Below are positions 24,088-32,662 of a stretch of DNA of 64,000 nt, piece after piece (position 1 is the first letter of the stretch; every line of letters starts with the position of its first letter). The stretch is from the NCBI RefSeq assembly GCF_014873755.1, contig NZ_JADBEG010000001.1:7042501-7106500 (forward strand), written 5' to 3'. The notes under the pieces were generated by a model. That model ran no database searches. It saw only the letters and a program-made list of their open reading frames with translations, and was not told the DNA's origin. Origin of the DNA: Amycolatopsis lexingtonensis (GTDB lineage Bacteria; Actinomycetota; Actinomycetes; Mycobacteriales; Pseudonocardiaceae). The position numbers and the translations under genes were made by a program.

Positions 24088-25629
24088 TTACGCCGTCAGC
24101 GCGTGCGGGTCGCCGGCCACGGCGCGGGCGGAGAAGTTCCGCTGCGCGCCGCGTTCGGCGGCCTTCTGCTTGGCCGTCTTGCTCGTGCCCGGCTTGACGC
24201 CGTTGATGCTCTCGGTGCTCGTCGCGTAGACGCCGAGGGCCCACGCGACACCGTCCGCGTTGCGGTCCAGCGCGACCCGGTCGATGTTGCCCAGGTTGTC
24301 GCAGGCCTGGTGGTAGCACGGGTCGAACGCGATGCCGGCCGTGCCGCCCCACTTCGCCGCCTGCGCCGGGGTCTTCAGGACCTCGGCGCCGGTGTCCAGG
24401 CCGCCCGCCGGGATGCCGACGGCGATGAACTCGCCGTAGTCCGAGCGGCCGGTGAAGTCGGTGCCCTCGAGGGACACGCCCCGCGCGGCCTGCATGAAGT
24501 CGACGAAGGTCTTCTCGATCTGCGCCGAGCCGTACGGGCCGGCACCCGCGCCGACGCCGTCGGAGTTGTCGCCGTCGTAGGCGAAGTACCCGGCGTTCGG
24601 CGAGCCGATCATGTCGAAGTTCAGGTACAGCGCGATGTCGAGCTGCTGCTCGAAGCTCAGCTGGTCGACGTAGTAGGTGGAGCCGATCAGGCCGAACTCC
24701 TCCGCGCTCCAGAAGCCGAAGCGGACCGCGTTGTTGACCTTCGGGCTGCTCCCCAGCTGCAGCGCCGTCTCGAGCAGGGCCGCCGAGCCGGTGCCGTTGT
24801 CGTTGATGCCCGGGCCAGCCGGGACGCTGTCGAGGTGCGACCCCAGCATCACGACGTTGTCCTTGCGGCCGGTCTTGGTCTCGGCGATGACGTTGTAGCT
24901 GGTCCGCGCCTCCTGGAAGGCCCGCAGCTCCAGAGTCACCGGCTGCCCGGCGAGCGTCGCCAGCTGCGCGCCCGCGGCGGCCGTCACGCCGCCGGTCGGG
25001 ATCTTCGCGTTCTCCGGGCCGCCGAGCGTCCCGTTCAGCGCGCCGTCGGTGTTGTTGTAGACGATGGCGCCGACCGCCCCCGCGGCCGCGGCGGTCTGCT
25101 GCTTCTGCGCGAACGAGCAGCCACCGCGCTTGATCAGCGCGATCTTGCCCGCGACGTCCGCGGTGTAGTCGGTGGCCTCGCAGCCGCTGGTGTCGTCGAC
25201 CGCGACCACGGCGAGCGGCGCGGTGATGCCGCCGACCGGCGTCGAAACGGTGTACTCCATGGCGATGACCGGGACGTCGGCGCCGCCCGCGGTCAGCTTC
25301 TCGGCCAGGGTCTCCGAGTAGGTGAACGGGAACTCCTGGCGGGTCACCTGGAAGCCGGCCGCCTCGAGCTTGGTGGCGATGTACTCGGCGGACTTCTGGT
25401 GGCCGGCGGTGCTCGCCGCCCGCGTACCGCCGTTGGTGTCGGCGATGCGCTGCAGGGCGATCAGGTGCCGGTTGACGCCGTTGACGTCGACCTTCTTGAC
25501 GAGCTGCTTCGCCAGGGCGGGGCCTTCGGGGACCGCGTTCGCGGCGGCGGCCGGGGTGAGGCCGAGCACCAGCGTCGCACCGGCGGCGATCGCCACCGGA
25601 GGAAGGAATCTCTTTCGGAAGAGTGACAT
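24088..25629 (-). CDS. Secreted M28 family aminopeptidase with PA domain
   Basis: 513 residues. A signal peptide (about 1-33) is followed by the N-terminal part of the M28 domain, a PA (protease-associated) insert (about 130-225, containing GKIALIKRGGCSFAQK) and the zinc dipeptidase core. Metal and catalytic blocks are LGSHLDSV, INDNGTGSAALLE, SAEEFGLIGS and NFDMIGSPN, closest to Streptomyces aminopeptidase S-type enzymes. It should release N-terminal amino acids outside the cell. Monocistronic. Confidence 0.94.
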   Translation of the reverse strand: MSLFRKRFLPPVAIAAGATLVLGLTPAAAANAVPEGPALAKQLVKKVDVNGVNRHLIALQRIADTNGGTRAASTAGHQKSAEYIATKLEAAGFQVTRQEFPFTYSETLAEKLTAGGADVPVIAMEYTVSTPVGGITAPLAVVAVDDTSGCEATDYTADVAGKIALIKRGGCSFAQKQQTAAAAGAVGAIVYNNTDGALNGTLGGPENAKIPTGGVTAAAGAQLATLAGQPVTLELRAFQEARTSYNVIAETKTGRKDNVVMLGSHLDSVPAGPGINDNGTGSAALLETALQLGSSPKVNNAVRFGFWSAEEFGLIGSTYYVDQLSFEQQLDIALYLNFDMIGSPNAGYFAYDGDNSDGVGAGAGPYGSAQIEKTFVDFMQAARGVSLEGTDFTGRSDYGEFIAVGIPAGGLDTGAEVLKTPAQAAKWGGTAGIAFDPCYHQACDNLGNIDRVALDRNADGVAWALGVYATSTESINGVKPGTSKTAKQKAAERGAQRNFSARAVAGDPHALTA

Positions 25630-25711
25630 GGTTGCTCACCTTTGTGCGATATGCGAAGTACGTCAATGCGTCATTCGGCGGGAGCTTCGCGCACCGGGAT
25701 ACAGTCGACAC

Positions 25712-26689
25712 ATGTACGCGATCACCATCCGTGAACCAGGTGACCCGGACGTTCTCGAGTGGACGGAGGTCGCGGACCCGCGTCCCGGCCCCGGCGAAGT
25801 GCTGCTGGAAGTGGCCGCGAGTGCGGTGAACCGCGCCGACCTGCTGCAGCGCCAGGGCCACTACCCGCCGCCGCCCGGAGCCAGCGAAACCCTCGGTCTC
25901 GAGTGCTCCGGAACCGTCGCGGAGCTCGGCGAAGGCGTCGAAGGCTGGACCGTCGGCGACGAGGTCTGCGCGCTGCTCTCCGGCGGCGGCTACGCGGAGA
26001 AGGTCGTCGTCCCGGCCGGTCAGCTGCTGCCGGTGCCCGGCGAGGTCGACCTGCTCGCCGCGGCCGGGCTGCCCGAGGTGGCCTGCACGGTGTGGGCGAA
26101 CGTCGTCATGCACGCGAAGCTCACCGAGGGCGAGGTGCTGCTGGTCCACGGCGGCGCCGGCGGCATCGGCACGCACGCCATCCAGGTCGGCAAGGCGCTG
26201 GGCGCGACCGTCGCCGTCACCGCGGGGTCGGCCGAGCGGCTCGAGAGCTGCCGCCAGCTCGGCGCCGACATCACGATCAACTACAAGGAAGCCGACTTCG
26301 TCGAGGTCCTCAAGAAGGAGACGGGCGGCGCGAACGTCATCCTCGACAACATGGGCGCGTCCTACCTCGGCCGCAACGTCGACGCGCTGGCCGCCGACGG
26401 CCGCCTGGTGATCATCGGCATGCAGGGCGGGGTCAAGGGCGAGCTGAACGTCGGCGCGCTGCTCGGCAAGCGGGCTTCGGTGTTCGCGGCGGGCCTGCGG
26501 TTCCGGCCGCTGGAGCAGAAGGCGGCGATCGTCGCCGACGTCCGCGAACGGCTGTGGCCCCTGGTTTCCGACGGTGCCGTGAAGCCGATCGTCGGCCAGG
26601 TCGTGCCGATGGCCGAAGCCGCGTCCGCGCACCGCGCCCTGGAAGAGGGCAGCGTGTTCGGCAAGGTGCTGCTGGCGGCGAAGTCTTAA
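25712..26689 (+). CDS. NAD(P)H-dependent quinone oxidoreductase (PIG3/QOR type zinc-free MDR)
   Basis: 325 residues from the ATG at 25712, which lies 6 bases after TACAGT (25700-25705), so leaderless. The GroES-like N-domain contains NRADLLQRQGHYPPPPGA and LGLECSG, the PIG3-type signature. The Rossmann domain has VHGGAGGIGTHAIQVGKALG for NADPH. No zinc-ligand cysteines are seen. Expected to reduce quinones or enones in the cytoplasm. It overlaps the convergent class V aminotransferase-like gene by four bases. Confidence 0.93.
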   Translation: MYAITIREPGDPDVLEWTEVADPRPGPGEVLLEVAASAVNRADLLQRQGHYPPPPGASETLGLECSGTVAELGEGVEGWTVGDEVCALLSGGGYAEKVVVPAGQLLPVPGEVDLLAAAGLPEVACTVWANVVMHAKLTEGEVLLVHGGAGGIGTHAIQVGKALGATVAVTAGSAERLESCRQLGADITINYKEADFVEVLKKETGGANVILDNMGASYLGRNVDALAADGRLVIIGMQGGVKGELNVGALLGKRASVFAAGLRFRPLEQKAAIVADVRERLWPLVSDGAVKPIVGQVVPMAEAASAHRALEEGSVFGKVLLAAKS

Positions 26690-27885
26690 CGGAGTTCTTC
26701 GAGGACCCGCACGAGCTGGTTGATTTCGAAGACGTTGGAGTAGTGGGCGAGCCCGATCCGCACGGCGCCGCCCACTTCCCCGACGCCCAGTGACGCGAAG
26801 ACGCCGGCCGTGCCGTCGTCGGCGAAGGCGCACAGCCCCTGCGAAGCCAGGTACTCGGCGACCTCGGGCGCCTTCTTGCCGGCGACGGCGAAGGCGAGCG
26901 CGGGGATCCGGCGCATGGCGTTGCCGATGACCATGATGTGCCGCAGCGACAGCAGTTCCGTGGACAGCTGCTGGAGCAGCCCGGCGTGGTAGGACTTCGC
27001 CGAGCCGAGCGAGGTGACCAGGCGCTCGCGGCGCGACCCGGTGGCGGCGTCGTCGAGGCCCGCGAGGTAGTCGATCGACGCGATCAGCCCGGCCAGCAGC
27101 GGGTAGGCGTGCGGGCCGAGTTCGAGGCGGGCGGCGCCGCGCGCCATGGGGTCGAGCGAGACGGACGGGATCCGCTCGATGAGTTCGGGGTCGCGGAAGA
27201 CGAGCGCGCCCACCGACGGCCCGCCCCACGCCTGCGCGGACACGACCATGACGTCGGCGCCGAGCGCGTTGATGTCCAGCGGCAGGAACGGCGCGGCGTA
27301 GGTGGCGTCGACGACGACCAGCGCGCCGACCCGCTTGGCGAACTCGATGATCGTCGGCACGTCCGGCCGCGTCCCGACGGACCCGGAGGCGAGCGTGACC
27401 GCGACGGCCTTGGTGCGCGCGGACACGAGCTGCTCGTACTGCCACGCGGGCAGCTCGCACGTTTCGATGTCGATCTCGCCCCAGCGCACGACGGCGCCGA
27501 CGCGCTTCGCGGCGCGCTGCCACGGCGCGAGGTTGGCTTGTTCGTCGAGCCTCGACACGACGACCTCGTCGCCGATCGTCCAGCGCTCGGCGAGCGAATC
27601 GCAGAGCCGGCGCAGCATCACCGGCGCGCTCGGCCCGAGCACGACGGCGGCCGGGTCGGCCCCGACCAGGTCGGCCACGGCCCGGCGGGCCGCGGTCACG
27701 ATGCTTTCCGCGCGTTGTGAGGCCGGAAACGCTCCGCCCGGCCCCGACACCGGGGCGCGCATCGCCGTGGAAACGGCCGAAGCGACCTGTTCCGGTACCA
27801 GCATTCCGGCGGCGCCGTCGAAGTGAATCCAGCCGTCACCCAGCGCGGGAAAGAGCCCACGGATACGAGCGACGTCGAACGCCAT
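26686..27885 (-). CDS. Class V aminotransferase/cysteine desulfurase-like protein lacking the PLP lysine (Rv3778c-like)
   Basis: 399 residues from the ATG at 27885, 6 bases behind a leaderless TACGGT. It aligns by eye along its length with M. tuberculosis Rv3778c (opening MAFDVARIRGLFPALGDGWI). At the position where SufS/IscS-type enzymes carry the Schiff-base lysine (HK-x-GGP), it reads SAQAWGGPSVGAL, so the PLP lysine is absent; from memory, Rv3778c shows the same loss (AHAWGGP). It may be a non-catalytic or altered PLP-fold protein. It is divergent from bpa, as Rv3778c is close to Rv3780. Confidence 0.85.
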   Translation of the reverse strand: MAFDVARIRGLFPALGDGWIHFDGAAGMLVPEQVASAVSTAMRAPVSGPGGAFPASQRAESIVTAARRAVADLVGADPAAVVLGPSAPVMLRRLCDSLAERWTIGDEVVVSRLDEQANLAPWQRAAKRVGAVVRWGEIDIETCELPAWQYEQLVSARTKAVAVTLASGSVGTRPDVPTIIEFAKRVGALVVVDATYAAPFLPLDINALGADVMVVSAQAWGGPSVGALVFRDPELIERIPSVSLDPMARGAARLELGPHAYPLLAGLIASIDYLAGLDDAATGSRRERLVTSLGSAKSYHAGLLQQLSTELLSLRHIMVIGNAMRRIPALAFAVAGKKAPEVAEYLASQGLCAFADDGTAGVFASLGVGEVGGAVRIGLAHYSNVFEINQLVRVLEELR

Positions 27886-28019
27886 GTGGACACCGTACGG
27901 ACGTGCGGTTTCGCCGTGCGCCCGGGGTTGGGTGGAGAGCCACCGGGAACACCCGGAGCGGCTACGCTCGGAGACGGACACCCCGTGGGTGTCGCGGAGC
28001 GTGTCGAAGGCAAGCCAGG

Positions 28020-28586
28020 ATGGAGCACATGACCGAGCCGAACTTCACAGCCGGTGACGCTGGCCAGGAACATTCACCCCACGTGGTGGTCGTGGGCCCG
28101 GACGGCACCCCGGTGGGCGCGGACGAGCACCCCGAGTCGGTCGGCGACCTCGTCGAAGAGCCGGCGAAGGTGATGCGGATCGGCACGATGATCAAGCAGC
28201 TCCTCGAGGAGGTCCGCGCGGCCCCGCTGGACGACGCTTCCCGCAACCGCGTGCGCGAGATCCACGAGACGTCGGTGAAGGAACTGGCGGCCTCGCTGGC
28301 CCCGGAGCTGCAGGACGAGCTGGAGCGGCTGGTGCGGCCGTTCACCGACGACTCGACGCCTTCGGACGCGGAGCTGCGGATCGCGCAGGCTCAGCTGGTC
28401 GGGTGGCTCGAGGGGTTGTTCAGCGGGATACAGACCGCGCTGTTCGCCCAGCAGATGGCGGCCCGGGTCCAGCTGGAGCAGATGCGGCGGGGGCTGCCTG
28501 CCGGTCCTTCGGCGGGTGGACCTGGGGCCGGGCCGGGGCACGAGGGGCACGGGCCGGGGATCTCGGGGACGGGTCAGTACCTCTGA
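28020..28586 (+). CDS. bpa: Bacterial proteasome activator Bpa
   Basis: 188 residues. The core (EEPAKVMRIGTMIKQLLEEV through AELRIAQAQLVGWLEGLFSG and IQTALFAQQMAARVQLEQMR) matches M. tuberculosis Rv3780/Bpa almost residue for residue. The C-terminus GTGQYL carries the penultimate Tyr motif that opens the 20S proteasome gate. Bpa forms a dodecameric ring and delivers unfolded proteins for ATP-independent degradation. The start may be at 28020 or 28029. Its presence implies a 20S proteasome elsewhere in the genome. Confidence 0.95.
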   Translation: MEHMTEPNFTAGDAGQEHSPHVVVVGPDGTPVGADEHPESVGDLVEEPAKVMRIGTMIKQLLEEVRAAPLDDASRNRVREIHETSVKELAASLAPELQDELERLVRPFTDDSTPSDAELRIAQAQLVGWLEGLFSGIQTALFAQQMAARVQLEQMRRGLPAGPSAGGPGAGPGHEGHGPGISGTGQYL

Positions 28587-28600
28587 CGTCTGCGGTGAGG

Positions 28601-28643
28601 TTGTCCACAGACCGGAGGGCCTGTGGACAACCCCTGTGGACAA
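28601..28643. repeat. Cluster of three perfect DnaA-box nonamers
   Basis: TTGTCCACA occurs at 28601-28609 and its reverse complement TGTGGACAA at 28622-28630 and 28635-28643, all exact matches to the high-GC actinobacterial DnaA-box consensus, packed in 43 intergenic bases after bpa. No replication genes are nearby, so this is more likely a DnaA-titration or regulatory site than an origin. Confidence 0.65.
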
Positions 28644-28680
28644 CTCGCTCGGGCGGGTTTTGCCACCGGCTCGGAGGTCT

Positions 28681-28725
28681 TGAATGAGTCATTCAGGACC
28701 TCCGAAGACCTGAATGAGTCATTCA
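28681..28725. repeat. Two copies of palindrome TGAATGAGTCATTCA
   Basis: Exact 15-base palindromes (odd centre G) at 28681-28695 and 28711-28725, start-to-start 30 bases apart. They lie between the DnaA-box cluster and the 3' end of the epoxide hydrolase gene. With CC/GG flanks, copy 2 extends to 28709-28727. They could be operator, terminator-associated or dispersed intergenic repeat. Confidence 0.7.
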
Positions 28726-28774
28726 GGACGCCACCGCAGCCGCCGGCTTCACAGCACCGGACCGGCGCCGGCCG

Positions 28775-29914
28775 TCAGCGCAACGAGCTGAAGAACTCCC
28801 GCAGGTCGCCGATCAGCGCGTCCGGCTCCTCCAAACCAGCGAAGTGGCCGCCGCGCGGGAACTCCGTCCAGCGGACGATCTCGTCCGTTCGCTCCGCCAG
28901 CTCCCTGATCGGCAGCCCGATGTCGTCCGGGAACACCGCCACCGCCGTCGGGACCGGGTTCCGCGGCGGCGGCGCGCCCCAGCCCGCGGTCAGCGCCGCG
29001 TACAGCCGGGCCGATGAGTTCGCCGTCTCGGTGAACCAGTAGATCGACACGTCCGCCAGCAGGTCGTCGCGGTCGATCAGGTCCTCCGTCGTGTTCGAGA
29101 ACGAGCGGAACTTCTCCGCGATCCACGCCAGCTGGCCCGCCGGGGAGTCGTGCAGGCCGTACGCCAGGGTCTGCGGCTTCGTCGCCTGGATCATCGCGTA
29201 GCCCGTGCCCGACGCCGAGAACGCTTGGCCCTTCTCCAGCGACCGTTTGCCCAGCTCCGGGTCCGAAAGCCCCTCGAGATCGGCCGGGGTGCGGACCACC
29301 GCGGACGCCAGCATCGTCACGTGGATGCCGAGCAGCCGCTCCGGAAACTGGACCGCTAGCTCGCGCGAGATGATCGCGCCCCAGTCACCGCCGTGGGCGC
29401 CGAAGCGCTCGTAGCCCAGCGACGTCATCAGCGAGGCGAACGCCCGCGCCACCCGGTCCGGGCCCCAGTCCGGGGTCGGCGTCGGGCCCGAGAAGCCGTA
29501 GCCCGGGATCGACGGGACCACCAGGGTCAGCGCGTCCGCCGGATCGCCGCCGTACGCGCGCGGGTCCGTGAGCGGACCGATCACGTCCAGGAACTCCACG
29601 ATCGAGCCCGGCCAGCCGTGGGTCAGCAGCACCGGCGTCGCCGCCGGCTCCGGGGACACCACGTGCAGGAAATGCACGTTCGTCCCGTCGATCGTCGTCG
29701 TGAACTGCGGGAACGCGTTGAGCCGCGTCTCCTGCGCCCGCCAGTCGAAGCCCGTCCGCCAGTACTCCGCCAGCTCGCGCACGTAGTCGACCGGCGCCCC
29801 GAGCCGCCAGCCGGTGCCGGCGGGCTGGTCGGGCCAGCGGGTGTTCGCCAGGCGCGTGCGGAGGTCGTCGAGGGCGGCCTGGGGAACGTCGATGCGGAAC
29901 GGGGTGATCGTCAT
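28775..29914 (-). CDS. Epoxide hydrolase (EH-N plus alpha/beta hydrolase)
   Basis: 379 residues. The N-terminal epoxide hydrolase domain (about 1-110) has [20 protein letters not shown] and W-P motifs. The alpha/beta hydrolase core has HGWPGS (oxyanion hole), nucleophile Asp in [10 protein letters not shown] and catalytic His in [11 protein letters not shown]. It resembles microsomal-type epoxide hydrolases. It begins only 3 bases after the PseG stop codon, so it appears to be the last gene of the PseG operon, though no role in nonulosonate synthesis is known. Confidence 0.92.
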   Translation of the reverse strand: MTITPFRIDVPQAALDDLRTRLANTRWPDQPAGTGWRLGAPVDYVRELAEYWRTGFDWRAQETRLNAFPQFTTTIDGTNVHFLHVVSPEPAATPVLLTHGWPGSIVEFLDVIGPLTDPRAYGGDPADALTLVVPSIPGYGFSGPTPTPDWGPDRVARAFASLMTSLGYERFGAHGGDWGAIISRELAVQFPERLLGIHVTMLASAVVRTPADLEGLSDPELGKRSLEKGQAFSASGTGYAMIQATKPQTLAYGLHDSPAGQLAWIAEKFRSFSNTTEDLIDRDDLLADVSIYWFTETANSSARLYAALTAGWGAPPPRNPVPTAVAVFPDDIGLPIRELAERTDEIVRWTEFPRGGHFAGLEEPDALIGDLREFFSSLR

Positions 29915-29917
29915 GCT

Positions 29918-30895
29918 TCAACGATAGGAAGCATCGCGGACAGATCCGGTCCTCGATGCCAGGGAATCCAGGACCCGGTCGACCCCGAGACCGTCCACTG
30001 TGGACGACGCCGTGGCCGACAGCGACCGCCGCAGCGAGGCGTCGGTGAGCAGCGAACGCAGCACCGCGGTCACCTCGGGCAGCCGCGAAGCCAGGGACTC
30101 CGCGGGACCGAGCCCGGCCGCCAGGCCCAGCTCGAGCGCCGCCCGGTAGCCCGGCTCCTGGTTGTCGACCAGCCGGACCGCCGCCGTCGGGACGCCGAGG
30201 CAGCACAGCTCCACGAACGTCACCCCGGACGCGCTCACGGCGACGTCGGTCGTCGCCAGGATGTCCAGCAGCGCCGGGCTCGGCGGGGCCACCCGGATCG
30301 ACTGCCCGGGAAGCAAAGAGGGGACCGAAGGCTCCCCGCGCACCAACGCGTCCACCACGAACGGCTGCTCGGTGTCGCGAAGGGCGCGAAGCAGCAACCC
30401 GACCGTCGCCGACCACTCGGCGCCGCCGCCCAGGACGACGGTGACGTGCAGCGGCGGCCCGGACGGTGCCCGGCGGGTCCCCCGCACGACATCCCGCAGC
30501 GGCGCGTACTCGATGCCGCGCAGCAGCACGTCCGAGCCGTCGTCGGGCCGGGGAGAAGGCGCGAAGCTCGAGTCGACGACGATGTCCGCGGGACGGCGGC
30601 CGAACACGTCGTCCTCGATCGACACCAGCACCGCGCCGGCCGCGTTGACCTCCGGCCGCACGTCGCCGAGGCCGTAGTGGTCGACGACGACCGCGTCGAA
30701 CCCCGTCGCGTCGAAGGGCACCCGCGAGACGCCCAGCTCGTCGAAGCGCGAAGCGAGCCACTCGGCGTTGTCGGTGCGGCCCGCGAACGCGACCCGCCAG
30801 CCGCGCGCCACCGCCCGCTCGGCGTAGGCGACCATCCGCGCGATGTGGCCGGCGCCGATCGACGCCGACGCGTCCGCGCGCAGCAGCAGCCTCAC
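29918..30895 (-). CDS. pseG: UDP-2,4-diacetamido-2,4,6-trideoxy-beta-L-altropyranose hydrolase (PseG/SpsG)
   Basis: 325 residues from the GTG at 30895. It starts RLLLRADASASIGAGHIARM, the PseG/SpsG opening with the catalytic His of the G-x-G-H motif. The C-terminal half has the GT-B nucleotide-binding pattern (VVLGGGAEWSA, VSASGVTFVELCCLGVPT, DNQEPGYRAAL). PseG removes UDP from the bis-acetamido sugar in pseudaminic acid synthesis. GTGA overlap with the upstream cytidylyltransferase indicates coupling. A TCCACTGTGGA palindrome lies near its 3' end (29994-30004). Confidence 0.9.
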   Translation of the reverse strand: MRLLLRADASASIGAGHIARMVAYAERAVARGWRVAFAGRTDNAEWLASRFDELGVSRVPFDATGFDAVVVDHYGLGDVRPEVNAAGAVLVSIEDDVFGRRPADIVVDSSFAPSPRPDDGSDVLLRGIEYAPLRDVVRGTRRAPSGPPLHVTVVLGGGAEWSATVGLLLRALRDTEQPFVVDALVRGEPSVPSLLPGQSIRVAPPSPALLDILATTDVAVSASGVTFVELCCLGVPTAAVRLVDNQEPGYRAALELGLAAGLGPAESLASRLPEVTAVLRSLLTDASLRRSLSATASSTVDGLGVDRVLDSLASRTGSVRDASYR

Positions 30896-31629
30896 GAACC
30901 GACCTTCTTCTGCTCGACGTGCGCGTTCAGCGCCACCAGGTCCGGCCGCGCGCGCAGCAGCGCGACCACGGCCCGCCAGTCGCCGACGCGGTCGCCCAGC
31001 TCGGCCACCAGCGCGGACAGCAGCTCCCAGTCCTCGGCGGTGTCGAGCGTCACGCGCAGGTCGTCGGCGGCCGGGCTCACCACGACGCCGCTGCACGCGT
31101 ACCGCGTCGGCTGCGAGTAGATGCCCGACGTCACGTGCTCCCGGTCCGCGCCGGTGGCGGAAGCAACCTGCTCCAGGAGTACGTCGGCGCGCACCAGCTC
31201 GGCGTCGAAGCCACGCGGCAGCGTCCGGACCAGCGTCGTGCTCACGTAGTCGAGCGTCGGCTGGGCGCGCCAGAGCGTCGCGAGCTGGCCGATCAGCGCC
31301 GGGTCCAGCAGCGGGCAGTCCGCGGTGAGCCTGATCACGGCGTCGGCGGGGTGCTCCCGCAGCGCGAGCCCGAACCGCTCGAGGACGTCGTCGAGCGGAC
31401 CCCGGACCACGGCGGCACCACAGCGAGCGGCTTCGAGAGCGACGTCGTCGTCGGAGGCGTCCGAGGAGGTCGCGACGACCACCTGGTCCACGCCGGGAGC
31501 GGCCGCGGCGGCCCGGACCACCCAGCCCAGCACGCTGCGGCCGGCCAGCGGGCGCAGCACCTTGCCGGGCAGCCTGGTCGAGCTCGACCGGGCCTGGATG
31601 ACGGCGTTGACACCGGGCGCTCCACGCAT
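30892..31629 (-). CDS. SpsF/NeuA-type cytidylyltransferase (CMP-nonulosonate activation)
   Basis: 245 residues from the ATG at 31629 (ATG at 31638 is an alternative). Nucleotidyltransferase opening NAVIQARSSSTRLPGKVL, then LGWVVRAAAAAPGVDQVVVA and DCPLLDP, the pattern of SpsF and NeuA-like enzymes. By position in the pathway it should couple CMP to the nonulosonic acid, the job of PseF. SpsF-type proteins are not always biochemically verified, so this is inference. It overlaps PseG and is divergent from pseB across about 50 bases. Confidence 0.82.
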   Translation of the reverse strand: MRGAPGVNAVIQARSSSTRLPGKVLRPLAGRSVLGWVVRAAAAAPGVDQVVVATSSDASDDDVALEAARCGAAVVRGPLDDVLERFGLALREHPADAVIRLTADCPLLDPALIGQLATLWRAQPTLDYVSTTLVRTLPRGFDAELVRADVLLEQVASATGADREHVTSGIYSQPTRYACSGVVVSPAADDLRVTLDTAEDWELLSALVAELGDRVGDWRAVVALLRARPDLVALNAHVEQKKVGS

Positions 31630-31678
31630 GGGTGACATGATGGCCGACGGCAACCCACCCCAAACGCGGAGGTCAACG

Positions 31679-32662
31679 ATGTCCGAGCTGGATGGCTCCA
31701 GCATCCTGCTCACCGGCGGGACCGGTTCCTTCGGCAAGGCGTTCATCGCGCACGCGCTCGCCGAACTGAACCCGAGCCGGCTGGTCGTGCTCTCCCGCGA
31801 CGAGCTGAAGCAGTACGAGACCCGCCAGCTGTTCGGCGACGACCCGCGCCTGCGCTGGTTCATCGGCGACATCCGCGACCGCCGGCGGCTCGAGCGCGCC
31901 ATGCACGGCGTCGACTACGTCGTGCACGCCGCCGCGCTCAAGCAGGTCGACACCGGTGAGTACAACCCGTTCGAGTTCGTCCAGACCAACGTCATGGGCT
32001 CGCAGAACGTGATCGAGGCCGCGATCGACACCGGCGTCAAGAAGGTCGTCGCGCTGTCGACCGACAAGGCGTCCAGCCCGATCAACCTCTACGGCGCCAC
32101 CAAGCTGTGCGCCGACCGGATGTTCATCAGCGGCAACCACTACGCGGCCGCGCACGTGACGCGCTTCTCCGTGGTCCGCTACGGCAACGTCATGGGCTCG
32201 CGGGGCAGCGTCATCCCGTTCTTCCGGAAGCTGGCCGAAAAGGGCGAATCGCTGCCGATCACGCACAAGGAGATGACCCGCTTCTGGATCACGCTCCCGC
32301 AGGCCGTGCGGTTCGTCGTCGACTCGTTCGACCAGATGCACGGCGGCGAGCTGTACGTGCCGCGGATCCCGAGCATGCGGCTGGTCGACCTGGCCCAGGC
32401 GATCGCGCCGGGCAGCGAGATGCACGAGGTCGGCATCCGCCCGGGCGAGAAGCTGCACGAGGAGATGATCGCCCCCGACGACGCGCGCCGGACGGTCAAG
32501 CTCGAGGACCGCTACGTCGTCCAGCCGCACCTCGCGGGCTGGGGCTACCAGGAGCCCGAAGGCGGGACGCCGATGCCGGAGGGCTTCGCCTACCGCTCGG
32601 ACACCAACGACCTCTGGCTGAACCCGGAGGAGCTGCGCGAGCTGGTCGAGCAGCATGGCTGA
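31679..32662 (+). CDS. pseB: UDP-N-acetylglucosamine 4,6-dehydratase (inverting), PseB
   Basis: 327 residues from the ATG at 31679 behind GCGGAGG. The SDR fold has cofactor site TGGTGSFG, then HAAALKQVDTGEYNPFEF, and the active-site block STDKASSPINLYGATK with the catalytic Lys and Tyr characteristic of C5-inverting PseB rather than RmlB or LegB. First step of pseudaminic acid synthesis, making UDP-2-acetamido-2,6-dideoxy-beta-L-arabino-hexos-4-ulose. It overlaps pseC by 8 bases. Confidence 0.94.
   Translation: MSELDGSSILLTGGTGSFGKAFIAHALAELNPSRLVVLSRDELKQYETRQLFGDDPRLRWFIGDIRDRRRLERAMHGVDYVVHAAALKQVDTGEYNPFEFVQTNVMGSQNVIEAAIDTGVKKVVALSTDKASSPINLYGATKLCADRMFISGNHYAAAHVTRFSVVRYGNVMGSRGSVIPFFRKLAEKGESLPITHKEMTRFWITLPQAVRFVVDSFDQMHGGELYVPRIPSMRLVDLAQAIAPGSEMHEVGIRPGEKLHEEMIAPDDARRTVKLEDRYVVQPHLAGWGYQEPEGGTPMPEGFAYRSDTNDLWLNPEELRELVEQHG

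Noticed and set aside
22682..27523. Very long minus-strand open frame (over 1600 codons)
   Set aside because: It runs antisense through the zinc peptidase and quinone oxidoreductase genes and through another frame of the M28 gene. Composition is Arg/Gly/Ala-rich with no domain; it is a by-product of high GC.
28601..28643. Chromosomal origin of replication
   Set aside because: Only three DnaA boxes, no dnaA, dnaN or gyrB, and no long AT-rich unwinding region.
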